From: Garcia nutans
Lineage: Eukaryota; Streptophyta; Magnoliopsida; Malpighiales; Euphorbiaceae
Reading direction: 5' to 3'
Length of the DNA: 64,000 nucleotides
NCBI GenBank assembly: GCA_947685225.1
Contig: CANTUV010000004.1
Span: 19,685,001-19,749,000, forward strand
Below the pieces are notes generated by a model. It was not told where the DNA came from, searched no databases, and saw only the letters and a list, made by a program, of their open reading frames with translations. Within the stretch, counting starts at the first letter, position 1, and the number at the start of each line of letters is the position of its first letter. The position numbers were made by a program, and so were the translations under genes. Shown here one piece after another: positions 44,967 to 56,147 of this stretch.

Positions 44967-45180
44967 CTAAGAGGGTGGTGGTAGGTCACCAAATAAAGAC
45001 TTGAAAAAATCGTTGCCTGTTGGAGGAGGGGGCAAATTACTCATCCCGGGATCATCTGAAGCAGAAACACTAAAATCCCTATTGCCTTGGAGTTCTGATT
45101 TATCATGGTCCTCATCAGAAGCAGACGAAAGGATCTCATGGTCATCAGTCTAGGGGCCTCTCGATGAAGAAGCACTGGGA
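44967..45180 (-). pseudogene. C-terminal exon of a second antisense gene of B
   Basis: The minus-strand frame reads EDHDKSELQGNRDFSVSASD, then NLPPPPTGNDFFKSLFGDLPPPS and a TAG at 44967. It is acidic, Ser- and Pro-rich. It is cut at 45180 by a solo LTR; the upstream part resumes at 48178. One stop lies near the LTR junction. In Tat elements such a tail usually ends the DUF7745-type accessory protein. Here it precedes another start, so two antisense genes seem to lie in tandem. Confidence 0.55.
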
Positions 45181-46885
45181 TGTAACACCCCCATACCCTA
45201 TATAAGTACTGTACATATATCTAGTATATATATACAATACGTATATAAAGTATAAGAATGTCACTTTTTGTTTCAATTTAAAAACCTGTAACCAATTTCA
45301 AGAAATATTATATTAATTTAAAGAACATTTACAAAAGTCATTATTCTTATAAAAAATACAACATAATAATATTACATATGTATGCATCACCTTCTAGTTG
45401 GTCTCGAGACACTCATACCTTTCTCGTGGCATAGCATCTAGGCATCCAGATCATCCGCATAAATACCTGCGCGATTACACAACCGCGCTAAGCCCGAGAG
45501 CTTAGTAGTACAAATAAATAATAAAGTATACATTACAAAATAATCATACCTTATAATTTTAGCATCATGTTTTATTGTTCTCTTACCACGTTTTCCTTTC
45601 TCAATGGATTCTTCATATATTGCCACTAATCTCATAAATTAAATACATCACTACATAGCATATTCACAACACAATACTTACCCTTTCTATTTCATATACA
45701 CATATATATATATATATATTATTACAACAAAACACCATTCAAACCTTTATAAGAACAATTCTCACAAATTCCACATTCACAAACATGTTACACATGATAC
45801 AACAATTCCATAACCTCATATCTGAACAAAATCAATACATATATTACAAACTCATACTTCATAACATCACTTTATTCACAATTCATTAATCTTGAAACAC
45901 ATTTCCATCAAAAGCATTCATTGATCTCATTATTCATTTGTTTCAACATTGTTTCCATATATCTTATTTATCAATCATGTTACCATTCATGACTCACATT
46001 ACACAAAGACAAGCATGGGCCCAAGACACACTAATATGCCATTCAATTTTCAGAGTAATGTTTTGGTTTATTTATCTCATTTATCAATATCATAGACCCA
46101 ACTAGGCTTCAAGGATTAGATTCAACCAAGCTTCAAGGGGAGCAAAGCATGCTAAGCTTCAACCCAACTTGGCTTCAAGAACCAACCCAACCTAGCTTCA
46201 AGGGTGGTAACATCTCAATTAGGCTTCAAGGATTCAATCCAACCTAACTTCAAGAGATTGTTACACTTATTAGGCATGCCACCAACAACAAACTCTGAAA
46301 ATGGAATAACACATTAGCTATACAATTCATTTATCAATTTCATTCTCAATTGAATTCTCATAGCCAATAACAATGGCATCACATTTCATTTGAGTAATCA
46401 TAGCCAATAACAATGGCTTCATATCACATTTGAATCATCATAGTCATTAACAATGACCTCACATCATATTATATCTCAAATCATATCATAATATTTCATT
46501 ATTAAATTGTATATAAGCAATTACTTTATCATATTCTTCATAATATATCTATAGCATCATTGCAATTCACAAGATTCACAATGCATAAAACAATACATTG
46601 TTCATATGCATCATCATTATCACCAAATCATGTTAATCAATTCATTACTCAAATATATATAATCAATGGCATTGCACATACTTTTTCAATGATTATTATA
46701 TTTCCCACATTTCCTATATCATCATTAATATATACATAACCATTCCCATTATTCCTAGATTTAGAATCTTCCATATCCATTTGGTTGAATCATTATTGTT
46801 TTAAATGTGTCTAGGTACAAAAGACCCTTTGAAGATTCAACAATGTAAGAAGAACAAATAACAAACACAAATAGCAAATACCCTC

Positions 46886-47185
46886 AAAGGACACGGCCAA
46901 GCTTGTGGGCGTGTCTCCCAATTCAACATTTCAGTAGCAAACACGGGCACAGGACACGGCCAAGCTTGTGGCCGTGTCTCTCAATCCAAAAATCCAGTGG
47001 CAGACACGAGCAAGGAACACGGCCGTGTCTCTCAATATAAACTAGGCAGTGGCAAACACAGTCAAGGGACACGGCCAAGCCAGTGGCCATGTCTCTCCAA
47101 AACTCATCCAACACGGCCAAGTTTGCCCTAACTTGGCCGTGTCTCTCACAACTTGGCCGTGTCTCTCACAACTTGGTCGTGTTCT
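46886..47185. repeat. GACACGGCCA / TGGCCGTGTC inverted-repeat cluster
   Basis: At least five copies of an inverted repeat lie about 40-60 bases apart. The best is GACACGGCCA at 46953-46962, paired with 46969-46978 around AGCTTG. Others are imperfect, or have lost one arm (47104-47180). Confidence 0.75.
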
Positions 47186-47792
47186 TCAATGATTCAAAAA
47201 CCAAATACTTCAAAACTCATCCAAGCCCTTCAAAATTCACATCACAACACTTTTAATCATCATCTTTGTTATATTTATCAATTTTCTATCACCTTAACAT
47301 TTATATAACTTCATTATAGCATCATACTAACAAAATATATATACATCACTATAATCAATTACTCAAAGTACCAATTCATTTATTCAAAACCCTAATTCAA
47401 CCATTCATCATCACCCTCACAATTTCCCCAACTTATCATCACTTAAATACCAAGTTAACACCTTTACACACTTCAATCTTTCATTATCATCATCTCACAA
47501 ACCACTTATCTCAAACATAACCTCAATCAAGAGAAATCAAAACAAGAAGATGAAAACTTACATATATATATATAATCACAAAAATTAACTTCAAGAAATG
47601 AGTACTTACATGAATAGCTTGCCAAATCTTCAACTCCACTTGCAAATCTCTTGATCTCCTTTAGTCTTTGGTGTAAATTGAAGCAAAATCATCTTTCTCT
47701 CTCTAGCTTCTCTCTCTCTCTCTCTCTCTCTCGTGCACTAAGAAGAAAATGAAGAAGAAGAAGAATGAATCTTCTTTCTTCGTTCTTATCCA

Positions 47793-47794
<2 letters not shown>

Positions 47795-47873
<79 letters not shown>
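47795..47873. repeat. (AAT)n microsatellite
   Basis: About 25 AAT/TAA units with one AAC interruption, next to the TATA-like region of the solo LTR. Confidence 0.95.
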
Positions 47874-47874
<1 letters not shown>

Positions 47875-48177
47875 TTAGGACACTTAAATCTCCACCACAC
47901 ACACAATTCCTTTTGACTTTCTTCATCTTTTTCTCTTTTTGTCCTTATCATCATTATTATTATTCATTAATTATACAAATATATATATATATACAACACA
48001 CTTTTCCTACACCATTTTATACATCATGTATATGTGATGTATATGTGGGTATATATATGTCATATATTTTGCATTTATTTTTCCTACATCTTCTCTTCAC
48101 TTTCCCTTCAATACACACATTGAATCCAAAAACAACAATAACCCCAACACTTTTAGGGTATAATATGGGATATTACA

Positions 48178-48500
48178 TGGGATCCCTCATTCCTTGAAAT
48201 CGGAAGTCACAGAAATTTTGTTTGGATTAGTGATATAAACTTTCAAAATGAGAAGCCTGCTGACGACTTGTAGCCAACTCTTCTTGAAGTTTCTTATTTT
48301 GTTCTTCAAGCATCCGCTGTGAGCCAAGAAGGAAAAGGTAAGAGCATACATAATCATGCATACATATAGCATAAACTATTGTGAAATAAGGAACGTACCA
48401 GGTAGTTCATATCAATACCTTGCGGATGAGATGGCGTATCCGGCAGGCTAGAATAAGCAAGTGAAGGGGCAGTGAAAAAAAGGTCCAGCCTCATGATCAA
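48178..48500 (-). pseudogene. Upstream exons of the second antisense gene
   Basis: On the minus strand a short exon (…GIDMNYL) ends at a donor GTACGTTCC near 48400. After an acceptor (GGCTCACAG near 48320) comes RMLEEQNKKLQEELATSRQQ, a coiled-coil segment, then ASHFESLYH and a TAA. The frame leads toward 48178, where the solo LTR sits. The N-terminal exons cannot be found in 48500-48940. Confidence 0.55.
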
Positions 48501-48942
48501 ATGAGCCAATAGCCTGCAACAATCATTAAAGAATCAAAGGAAGGAAAAGCAGTTGTAAAGGAAAAGTGGTTAAAGTGCAAAAAACTCCCTTGGTATATCA
48601 AAACAAGGAAAGAAGAGCATGAATCAAGCAAGACATGGTTAAGTCAAATCGAGCTTAGCCGTGTCACCTCAAAAGAAATTTTAGCAGAATATGACATGGA
48701 CAGGAGACACGGCCAAGCCACTGGCCGTGTCTCACCTAAAGGACAAAGTCAAGAAGGACCAAGCAAAGAAAGAAAAGAAACAGTAGATGACACTGGCAAG
48801 CAACACGGCCATGCCACTGGTCGTGTCCCATCCTAAGCCAAGAACGAAGAAAAACCAAAGAAAAGACACAGAAGCTGACACACCCAGGAGACACGGCCAA
48901 GCCACTGGCCGTGTCACTCCCATCTTCAAAGAATAAAGAAGA
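48501..48942. repeat. Non-coding region with three ACACGGCCA hairpins
   Basis: The arm GAGACACGGCCA at 48704-48715 is exactly complementary to 48722-48733 around AGCCAC. A second, imperfect copy lies near 48802-48827. The third is GACACGGCCA at 48890-48899, paired with 48906-48915. The spacing is about 95 bases. The same motif family occurs in the gypsy LTRs at 46886 and 3535. Confidence 0.8.
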
Positions 48943-49335
48943 CCCTGATCTCTAAGGATGAAGATCCATTTTCAAGGGTGAAGACCCGATCTCCGAGGGT
49001 GAAGATCCATTCTGAGGGTGAAGAATCACAATGCATAGAACATTCGGAGCAGTCAGACTTCTCAACTGATAAAAGGTTGGTCAAATTCAATCTCAGGTCC
49101 AAGTACCCAAATCGAATTCAACCCAATCCCGGGTCCAAGTACCCAAATCAATTCAAGCTCAGGTCCAAGTACCCAATCTTGGGTCCAAGTGCCCAATCTC
49201 AGATCCAAGTGCCCAATCTTGGGTCCAAGTACCCAAATCAAATCAATTTAGGGCCGAGTATCCCAATATAGTCAGGATTGAGTATCCCAATCCAGTTTAG
49301 GATCGAGTGTAACTGAGTCTAGTTTAGGATCGAGT
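48943..49335 (+). repeat. Mini-hairpin array, types GAAG and CCAAGT
   Basis: Near 48955-49025 the units are GGAT-GAAG-ATCC and GGGT-GAAG-ACCC. From 49080 to 49250 the unit is GGGT-CCAAGT-ACCC with variants. From about 49255 to 49330 it becomes GGAT-CGAGT-ATCC. Every unit has a 4-base stem that stays complementary while its sequence changes. Confidence 0.8.
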
Positions 49336-49338
49336 ATC

Positions 49339-49975
49339 CAAATCTCTCGGGTCCAGAACCCAAAATTTTCCTTAAGTCCAGAACCTAGAATCTCCCTTGA
49401 GTCCAGAACTCGAACCGGGTCTAGAACCCAAATTTTTCTTAGGTCCAGAACCTAGAATTATCCTTAAGTCCAGAACTCAAACCGGGTCCAGAACCCAAAT
49501 TTTCCTTAGGTCCAGAACCTAGAATTATCATTGAGTCCAGAACTCGAACTGGGTCCAGAATCCAAATTTTTCTTAGGTCCAAAACCTAGAATTTCCCTTG
49601 AGTCCAGAACTCGAACCAGGTCCAGAATCCAAATTTTTCTTAGGTCCAGAACCTAGAATTATCCTTGAGTCCAGAACTCGAACCGGGTACAGAACCCAAA
49701 TTTTCTTTAGGTCGAGAACCTAGAATTATCCTTGAGTCCAGAACTCGAACCGGGTCCAGAACCCAAATTTTCCTTAGGTCCAGAACCTAGAATTATCCTT
49801 AAGTCCAAAACTCGAACCGGGTCCAGAACCCAAATTGTCCTTAGGCCCAGAACTTAGAATTATCCTTGAGTCCAGAACTCGAACCGGGTCCAGAACCCAA
49901 ATTTTCCTTAGGTCCAGAACCTAGAATTATCCTTGAGTCCAGAACTCGAACCGGGTCCAGAACCCAAAACTTCAA
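49339..49975 (+). repeat. 67-bp tandem repeat of three mini-hairpins (9.4 copies)
   Basis: Nine full copies and a part copy. Each 67-base unit contains three sub-units with the constant loop CCAGA: GGGT-CCAGA-ACCC, TAGGT-CCAGA-ACCTA and GAGT-CCAGA-ACTC. The copies differ by a few bases each. Confidence 0.95.
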
Positions 49976-50041
49976 CCATTTCATCAAAAATTAAGTCTTA
50001 TTGCTTTTCACTCTCTTTCACTAAGGTTTCAGATCATTCAA

Positions 50042-50054
50042 GCAGAGGGCAAAC
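50042..50054 (+). other. Polypurine tract of element B
   Basis: GCAGAGGGCAAAC directly precedes the 3' LTR start. The equivalent at element E is AGGGGGCAAAC. Confidence 0.7.
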
Positions 50055-52168
50055 TGTAGACCCTTATTTTTGACCCAATCCGGTCCAATATGTTTTTTTT
50101 AGTCTAAAATGATTTTTGTTGTCTAATTGGTCCAAAATAATTTTTATTAAATAATTTTTGCTTTAGTATCTAATTTTTATTAATAAAAAATAGAAATAAA
50201 CAAATAAAAGTCAAAAAATAAAAATAAAAATCAGAGTCAGAAAAATCGGCGATGAAAAAATTGTCGTACGGGCCCGTGGGCATCCTGCGGGAGAAATCAC
50301 TATGCTATTTCGTACGCAGATTTTTTCGCCAACGCAGCTTTTCCGCAGCAGTTTTTTTTCGGCAGCGCAAATTTTTCTACGCAAATTTTTCGAAACCTAA
50401 TCCAATTAGGTTTTGGTTTTTTTTATTAATATTACTTACCTTAGCTAATTAGGAAAAAACAACCTCAAACCACTATAAATAAGGACCAAAGGCAATTAAT
50501 TTAAGAGGAGACAAAAAAATCCAAGAGTAGTTTGGAAAATTTGAAACCAAATCAAAGAAGGAAAAGAAGAAATTCAATTCAACTCTTTTCTGGAACAGCA
50601 ACAGCACGATTTAGAGTATTCAAAGGCAAAAAAGGCTTGTCTTTAGAGCTAGTTCATCCAAGAAGAATTGTTTTTGGAGAAATCATCAAAAGAAGGTATG
50701 TGTTAATTAATTTTCTTTAATTGTTTTCTTTACACAGTAGCAAATTTATGAAATCAAAATTAAAAACCTTTGAACTTTAATTTAGTTTTTCTAAAGCCAA
50801 AAAACCTTATTTTGCTACTTTATTTTCCAAAAAGACTTAAAATTGTTATTTTTTTCTCCTTAAAAACCTTAAAACTCTAATTGAACATATTCTTCAACAA
50901 AACCAAAATCAAATTCTGTTTCTTTCAAAACTTTAAACTTGGTACTTTTTCATTCAAAAAGCCTTAAAAAACATCTTTTCTACTTATAAAAACTTTAATT
51001 TATTTGTTTAAATTCATAAAATTCCATAAAATGTCAAATTGATTTCCAAATTCCTAAAAATTATTCACCACCCTTGACCCTACTTCCAAAATATCAAATC
51101 CAAATTCAACTTCCAAAATTCAAAATAATGAACACTAACCCTTTTAAAACCTTAAACCCTAATTTTTATGAACCCTGATCCTTTTAAAACATTAAAAAAC
51201 ATAAAAACCTAAATTTTACACAGTAGCTTAGAAACCCAATAACCAAAAATCACAAATTAAAGTATTTTAAAGTGTTTAAAACCCTAGTTTCATAATATCA
51301 TCATTCAAACCTTAATTTTGTTAATCAAAGAGTCTTACCAACCCTTTAAAACATAAAACCCTAATTTATTTTAATTCCATAAAAAGTCACAGTAGCCATA
51401 ATTGGACTTTTATTTGCTTTATTCAATTCCATACTTGATTATGCTTTGATTTATTTCATATGCTTTACTTTATTTAATTTCAATACTTGATTTATTTAAT
51501 TTATCATGGATGGATGTTTATTTTCTATTTTGATTAATAGTTTTGATGAATGATTTATTTATGATGAATGATTATTTACTTTTATCAATTAATTTAAATT
51601 TCCAAAAGTTGTAAGAGGTATATTTCCACTTGGTGGGTACCTCATTAGTGAAACATCATGTAATTTAATTTGTTTTTCTATTTTAGAACCTATGTAAAGG
51701 GCATGTTTCTACCTTTTGGTGGGTGTCCTATTTAGGCATGTGATGTAAGGACATGTTTCCATCCTTGGATGGGTGTCCATTTATTTGCTTTGTTTGGACA
51801 TTGCTTTGATTTTAATATATTGATGCTTTCTTTTAATTATTGTGTGTAATATGGATAATATTGTTATATTTAAGAATTTTATAATATTAAGACCTATAAA
51901 GGAGGCCGGTTCCAATGAACCGGGCGTTGTGGGGGTGCTGGGCCATTTCTCACCTTCCCCATACGTACCCAACTTTCTAAACCCGTTAAGGGGTTGGGGA
52001 TTCCTCAGGAATCCAGTCATCCACCCCTTTCTTTTTCCCGATCCGTCCGAGTGGCGACTCCATTTTTCTCCGGACTTAGGTCCGTGTTCTCTAAGGCCCC
52101 GAGCCTAAATAGTACCGAAGTCGTAAGAACCATTCCACCGGGAGTGGGGGCAAAAATCCTCGCTCACA
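50055..52168 (+). mobile_element. 3' LTR of element B (2114 bp)
   Basis: It runs from TGTAGACCCTTATTTTTG to CCTCGCTCACA, followed by the TSD CCCAT. It retains the promoter region absent from the 5' LTR, with a TATA box at 50473-50484. It carries AACCCTA motifs near 51140-51370, the triple TGTTT hairpins between about 51610 and 51780, and the terminal stem-loops. Confidence 0.92.
50473..50484 (+). promoter_or_regulatory. TATA box of the 3' LTR of B
   Basis: CTATAAATAAGG lies 418 bases into the LTR, the same place as in LTRs A, D and E. The 5' LTR of B has lost this segment. Confidence 0.7.
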
Positions 52169-52398
52169 CCCATGTTGGTATTTTTTTAACCATATACCTA
52201 GGAAAAGAGACTCGCCATTCGTTTATGGATGTTATATGGTTGGAAAGGATGTTCTACTTATCTTTGACTATTGTTTGTGCATACATGCATACATGCATAT
52301 ATACATTTGCATCTCATATCATTGATCCTCTCCGGCTCACAGACGTAGAATATGGAAATCCAAGAGCATACAACGACACCACCTACAACATTTCAAGG
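52169..52398 (+). other. Leader of composite A, continued
   Basis: This starts with the TSD CCCAT of element B, followed by GTTGGTATTTTTTTAACCAT. It continues the leader cut at 33877; the same block is found at 36474 and 57093. It contains no gene. Confidence 0.85.
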
Positions 52399-53177
52399 AT
52401 GGATGCAAACTAGCTAAGGGACATAGTCGATGAAGTTGTCAAAGCTAGGATGGCCAAGCTATGAGATCAATTGGTTAAAATTATGAGGACCCAGTTGATT
52501 CAAATTTTGGAGATCATCAACAATGCTAATGAGGCATCTCCCATTGACATAAGAAGGAAGGGAAAGGAAGCATCAACGGGGAACATGTTCACTAATAGAG
52601 ATCGAATGAAAAATGAGAGATCAATCCCTATTCTACAATACAAACCGAACCATGTGCTACTTAAATGGAGCAATAAGGGCGGCTATCTCCCTAGTGGGCA
52701 AAGTCAAAGGGGGAAAAGGAGGTGTTTTGGAAAAATGCAACAACTGAGCCAACAAAGAAGCATAAATTTTTAGACTTAAGGGAGCCTTTGTCAAAGATGT
52801 TAGAAAATCTAATGAAAATGGATTTGCTACAACCATTGGCACCTCGGCCTCAACATAAGCCTCTACCACCAAATTTTAATGCCAAGGTCTTCTGTTAATT
52901 CCATCAAATGCAAGGGCATGAGACAAATAAATGTGGTCGATTATGGTGTGAGATCCAAAATTTGATTGACAGTGGAAAACTTCCTAAACCTGATAAGCCC
53001 AATACTAAGAATGATCCTCTGCCTAAACATGGAAGGGCACCACCCCTTACAACCTTCATGAAGAGTCTTATCTTGTCATCCCGTGATGATATGGATAGAG
53101 AAGCTGCTAAAGATAATGTGCTACTAAGCAAGCTTGGGCTAACTGTGGATGATGAAGCAATGACTCTTGATAAATGA
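52399..53177 (+). pseudogene. Capsid-deleted gag of composite A
   Basis: The start MDAN is followed by a stop and then by the Tat gag N terminus (LRDIVDEVVKARMAKL, LVKIMRTQLIQILEII). The sequence then jumps to the nucleocapsid: PLPPNFNAKVFC, a TAA, FHQMQGHETNKCGRLWCEIQ, and PLPKHGRAPPLTTFM. The whole capsid (about 200 residues in element B) and everything after the nucleocapsid is absent. A small frame ends at 53177 (DDEAMTLDK). This resembles a non-autonomous, gag-remnant element. Confidence 0.75.
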
Positions 53178-54236
53178 AGTATCTTCAGCTCCAACTCAAT
53201 GAACTTCCCTTAACTTGGAGTGTTGCTCTATTTATTTTTCTTTCTTTAATATTTAATTGGAACAATCATGTTTTTCAAATTTAAAGTTGTTTGAATAAAT
53301 TACTTTCATCAAAATTTTTGTTGGTCTTTGTTCATTTTGGTGCTCAACTAATGAGGAATCTAGCTTGATGTTCATAAATTAATGTGTTTATGCATCATGA
53401 CTTGAATGACTTTACTAAGTGAGGGAATTGCTCCATAGAATTGAGTTGTGTATGCTTACTTAGAGAGGGCTCCTGCATAATTACCTTTGTCTAGGTCCTA
53501 GTCAGTCTTAGAACATGCTTTGACAAACTTTCGAGGCGAAATTGAACTCTGCTTATTTTAAGAGAGAAATGATCTAGGCATTATTTGGTTAGCCAACAAC
53601 TAGTATCCACCCAATTAAATATCAATCCCTAGTTGTCCCTTTTGAACCTTAATAAAATTTTTAGCTTTCTTTTCATTGGCATATAACCCCAACAACCTAA
53701 AAAGGCATTTCAGAAAGCCAACTGAGTTCTCTTTTACCTAAGACAATAAAAGGCTTCCATTTAGTTTATAAGGACAATTTGACTTAAATTGGTCCAACCC
53801 AACCAAAGATTCGATCAAAATCAGAGAAAAAGGAGAAAGACCATCCAGTTCTTAAAAGTTTTGTACTTGACAGTCCTACAAGGAAGAAGGACAAAATGAT
53901 AAATTGCTCAAAAGAAAGGGAAGAGTAAGAAAAATAATTAGAGAAAGAAAAGGGAGAAGAAGAAAAGAAATGAATTTGGGTACCAAGCTTTTTGCAAGGG
54001 CAAAGACTGTCCTATTCAAGATTCAGATTAATGCCAAGAAGATAGAAGGAATTTGGAGTCTAGCAAGATTGCTCCCAGCTGCCTAAAGTTCAAATAAGAA
54101 ATTTGTAGTGTGAGGGTTTGGCTATAGTGTCACAATGGCTCCAACTTACAAATGGCCTTCACTTAAACCTGTGTCCCTTATAGACCCCATTTCAAACCTA
54201 TCAAGACCTGTTGATCTCTCTTGCTAGGTAGAGTCT
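53178..54236 (+). other. Non-coding internal region of composite A
   Basis: About 1.06 kb with no recognisable domain on either strand. A purine-rich stretch (53825-53985, many GAAAGAAAAGG runs) may be an old polypurine or spacer region. It differs from the tandem-repeat 3' regions of B and E, and its end (GGTAGAGTCT) is not a clear PPT. Confidence 0.5.
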
Positions 54237-56147
54237 TGTAGACACTTAATTTTTGACCTAGTCAAATCCGATAGTCCAAAATAATTTTTGTGATATATTT
54301 ATGATATTTAATAGTTATTTTTAATAATAAAAATAAAAATATAAAAAATAAAAATGCTACAGCGCGGCAAGGAATTTCATCGCAAGCCTGGAACTGTGGC
54401 GAATTGGCAAGCAACCAATTCATCACAGGTGCAAAAACCATTTTGCTGCAGGTCTAGCAAGCATCCCCAGTTTGCCCAGCGGATCCTCGCAGTAATTTTT
54501 GCCAGCGCAGCCCACGCGCACTGCCGATTTTTTTACCAAACTTTGTTTTACCTGGTTTTCTAAATTTTTCTAAACAATTGGTATTTCCTTATTAAAATAG
54601 GATTAGGACTCTTTATTGTCCTATAAATACTAGCATTAAACGGAGACAAAAAGGGGAGGGGGAAAGGAAAAAATCCTAAGAAAAAAAAAAGAGACGGAGA
54701 AAACCCTAGAGAGGAAAATGGAAAAAAGCAAAGCAGAGAGCGGCAATTGAGATTAAGAAAGATTAAAATAGCAGAGCAGAAATGGAAAAAGGAAATTAGC
54801 TACAACTATCAAGTATCAATCATAAATCCATCAAAGGCAGCAATGCTGCCTTTGTCCATTGTTCATCCAGAAATCAATTATGGAGGAACCAACGAACGAA
54901 GGTTTGATTATAAATCTTTGACTTTATTATATTTACAACATTCTTACATTTAGATTCATGAATTGTTTAAGCATACGATGTTATTGCCATATTTTCTTTT
55001 AAATGTTTCTATCATTTATTTTGATATTGAGTCAGTAACCTAAATTATTAAACTTAATAGTATGTTATATAGATTAAATTGTCCATTCATCCAGTAGCCT
55101 AAATCGTTGATTAAATTATCAAAACCCTAAATCATTATTTTATTTCCAAAACTTTAAAACCCTAAACCCTAAACTTTCCCCAAACTATTCTACCAAAGCC
55201 ACCAAAACCCTAATCCAAATTATTCTGCCAAAATCACCCAAAACCCTAATCTGAGAAAACCCTAATTTATCCCCAAAATGCCAAAACCTCATTTTTCAAA
55301 CCACCATCCAGTAAACCTAAAAAACCCTCAAACCCTAATTCCAGTTGCCAAACCTAAAAAATCTTAAAACCTAATTCCAATCTTTTAAAATTATAGACCA
55401 TGTCCTTATTGTCTAGTTTTAACTCATTAATGATATAAACTTTGGTTTTAGTTATTTATTGGATTTGCTATATGTTTTGATGGTTGATTTATTTAATTTT
55501 CATGCTTGATTTATTTAATTTATCATGGATGGATATTTTCATTATTATTATGATTATTATTTGTTTATTTTGGTATTAAAATTGTAAGAGGTATGTCTCC
55601 ACTTTGTGGGTACCTCATTTGTTAAGTTTTATGTAATTTAAATTTCTTTTATATTTTAAACTAATGTAAAGGACATGTTTCTATCTTTCGGTGGGTGTCC
55701 TATTTAGTTTAGACATGGACGATGTAAGGGCATGTTTCCATCCTCGGATGGGTGTCCATTTATTTGCTTTGTTTGGACATTGCTTTGATTTTAATATAAT
55801 GATGCTTTATTTTAATTGTTGCATGTAATATGGATAATATTATTATATTTAAGAATTTTATAATATTAAGACCTGCAAACGAGGCTGGTTCCAATGAACC
55901 GGGCATTGTGGGGGTGCTGAGCCATTTCTCACCTTCCCCACACGTACCCAACTTTCAGAACCCATTAGGGGGTTGGGGATTCCTTAGGAATCGTGTCATC
56001 CACCCCTTTCTTTTTCCCGGCCCGTCCGGGTGGCGACTCCATTTTCTCTGGGCTTAGGCCCGTATTCTCTAAGGCCCCTAGCCTAAACAGTGCTGAAGTT
56101 GCAAGAACCATTCCACTGGGAGTGGGGGGCGAAAATCCCCGCTCACA
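54237..56147 (+). mobile_element. LTR D (1.91 kb), internal LTR of the composite
   Basis: It starts TGTAGACACTTAATTTTTG and ends CCCCGCTCACA, one base before a PBS. It is of A/E type (GTTGCATGTAATATGG ahead of the terminal stem-loops). A TATA box is at 54620-54629. Its left flank AGTCT finds no partner at any plausible right end, which supports an internal position created by recombination. Confidence 0.88.

Larger units (their letters stand above)
45181..48177 (-). mobile_element. Solo gypsy LTR (3.0 kb) in the antisense gene
   Basis: The ends are TGTAACACCC at 45181 and GATATTACA at 48177, flanked by the perfect TSD TGGGA (45176-45180 and 48178-48182). The GGGTGTTACA end and the TATA-like run near 47790 place the LTR on the minus strand. 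It holds the ACACGGCCA hairpin family (46890-47180), repeats of CAACTTGGCTTCAAG type (46090-46260), a CT run (47698-47730) and an AAT microsatellite. It belongs to the long-LTR gypsy group of I and H but to a different family. Confidence 0.92.
33878..52168 (+). mobile_element. Full-length Tat/Ogre-like Ty3/gypsy element B (18.3 kb)
   Basis: Both ends are intact LTR termini (TGTAGAC to CTCACA), flanked by the perfect TSD CCCAT (33873-33877 and 52169-52173). Joining the flanks restores the leader of A exactly as seen at 36468 and 57083. Contents in order: 5' LTR, PBS, leader, gag, protease, G-patch, RT, RNase H, archaeal-type RNase H, integrase, hairpin cluster, antisense genes, tandem repeats, PPT and 3' LTR. 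A 3-kb solo LTR at 45181-48177 inflates the length. The LTRs look about 97% identical where both are present. Confidence 0.92.

Noticed and set aside
47703..47954. Isoleucine-rich frame
   Set aside because: A translation of the AAT microsatellite and CT run; not a gene.
49339..49975. CRISPR-like array
   Set aside because: Plant nuclear context. The 67-bp units are continuous tandem repeats with no unique spacers and no cas genes nearby.
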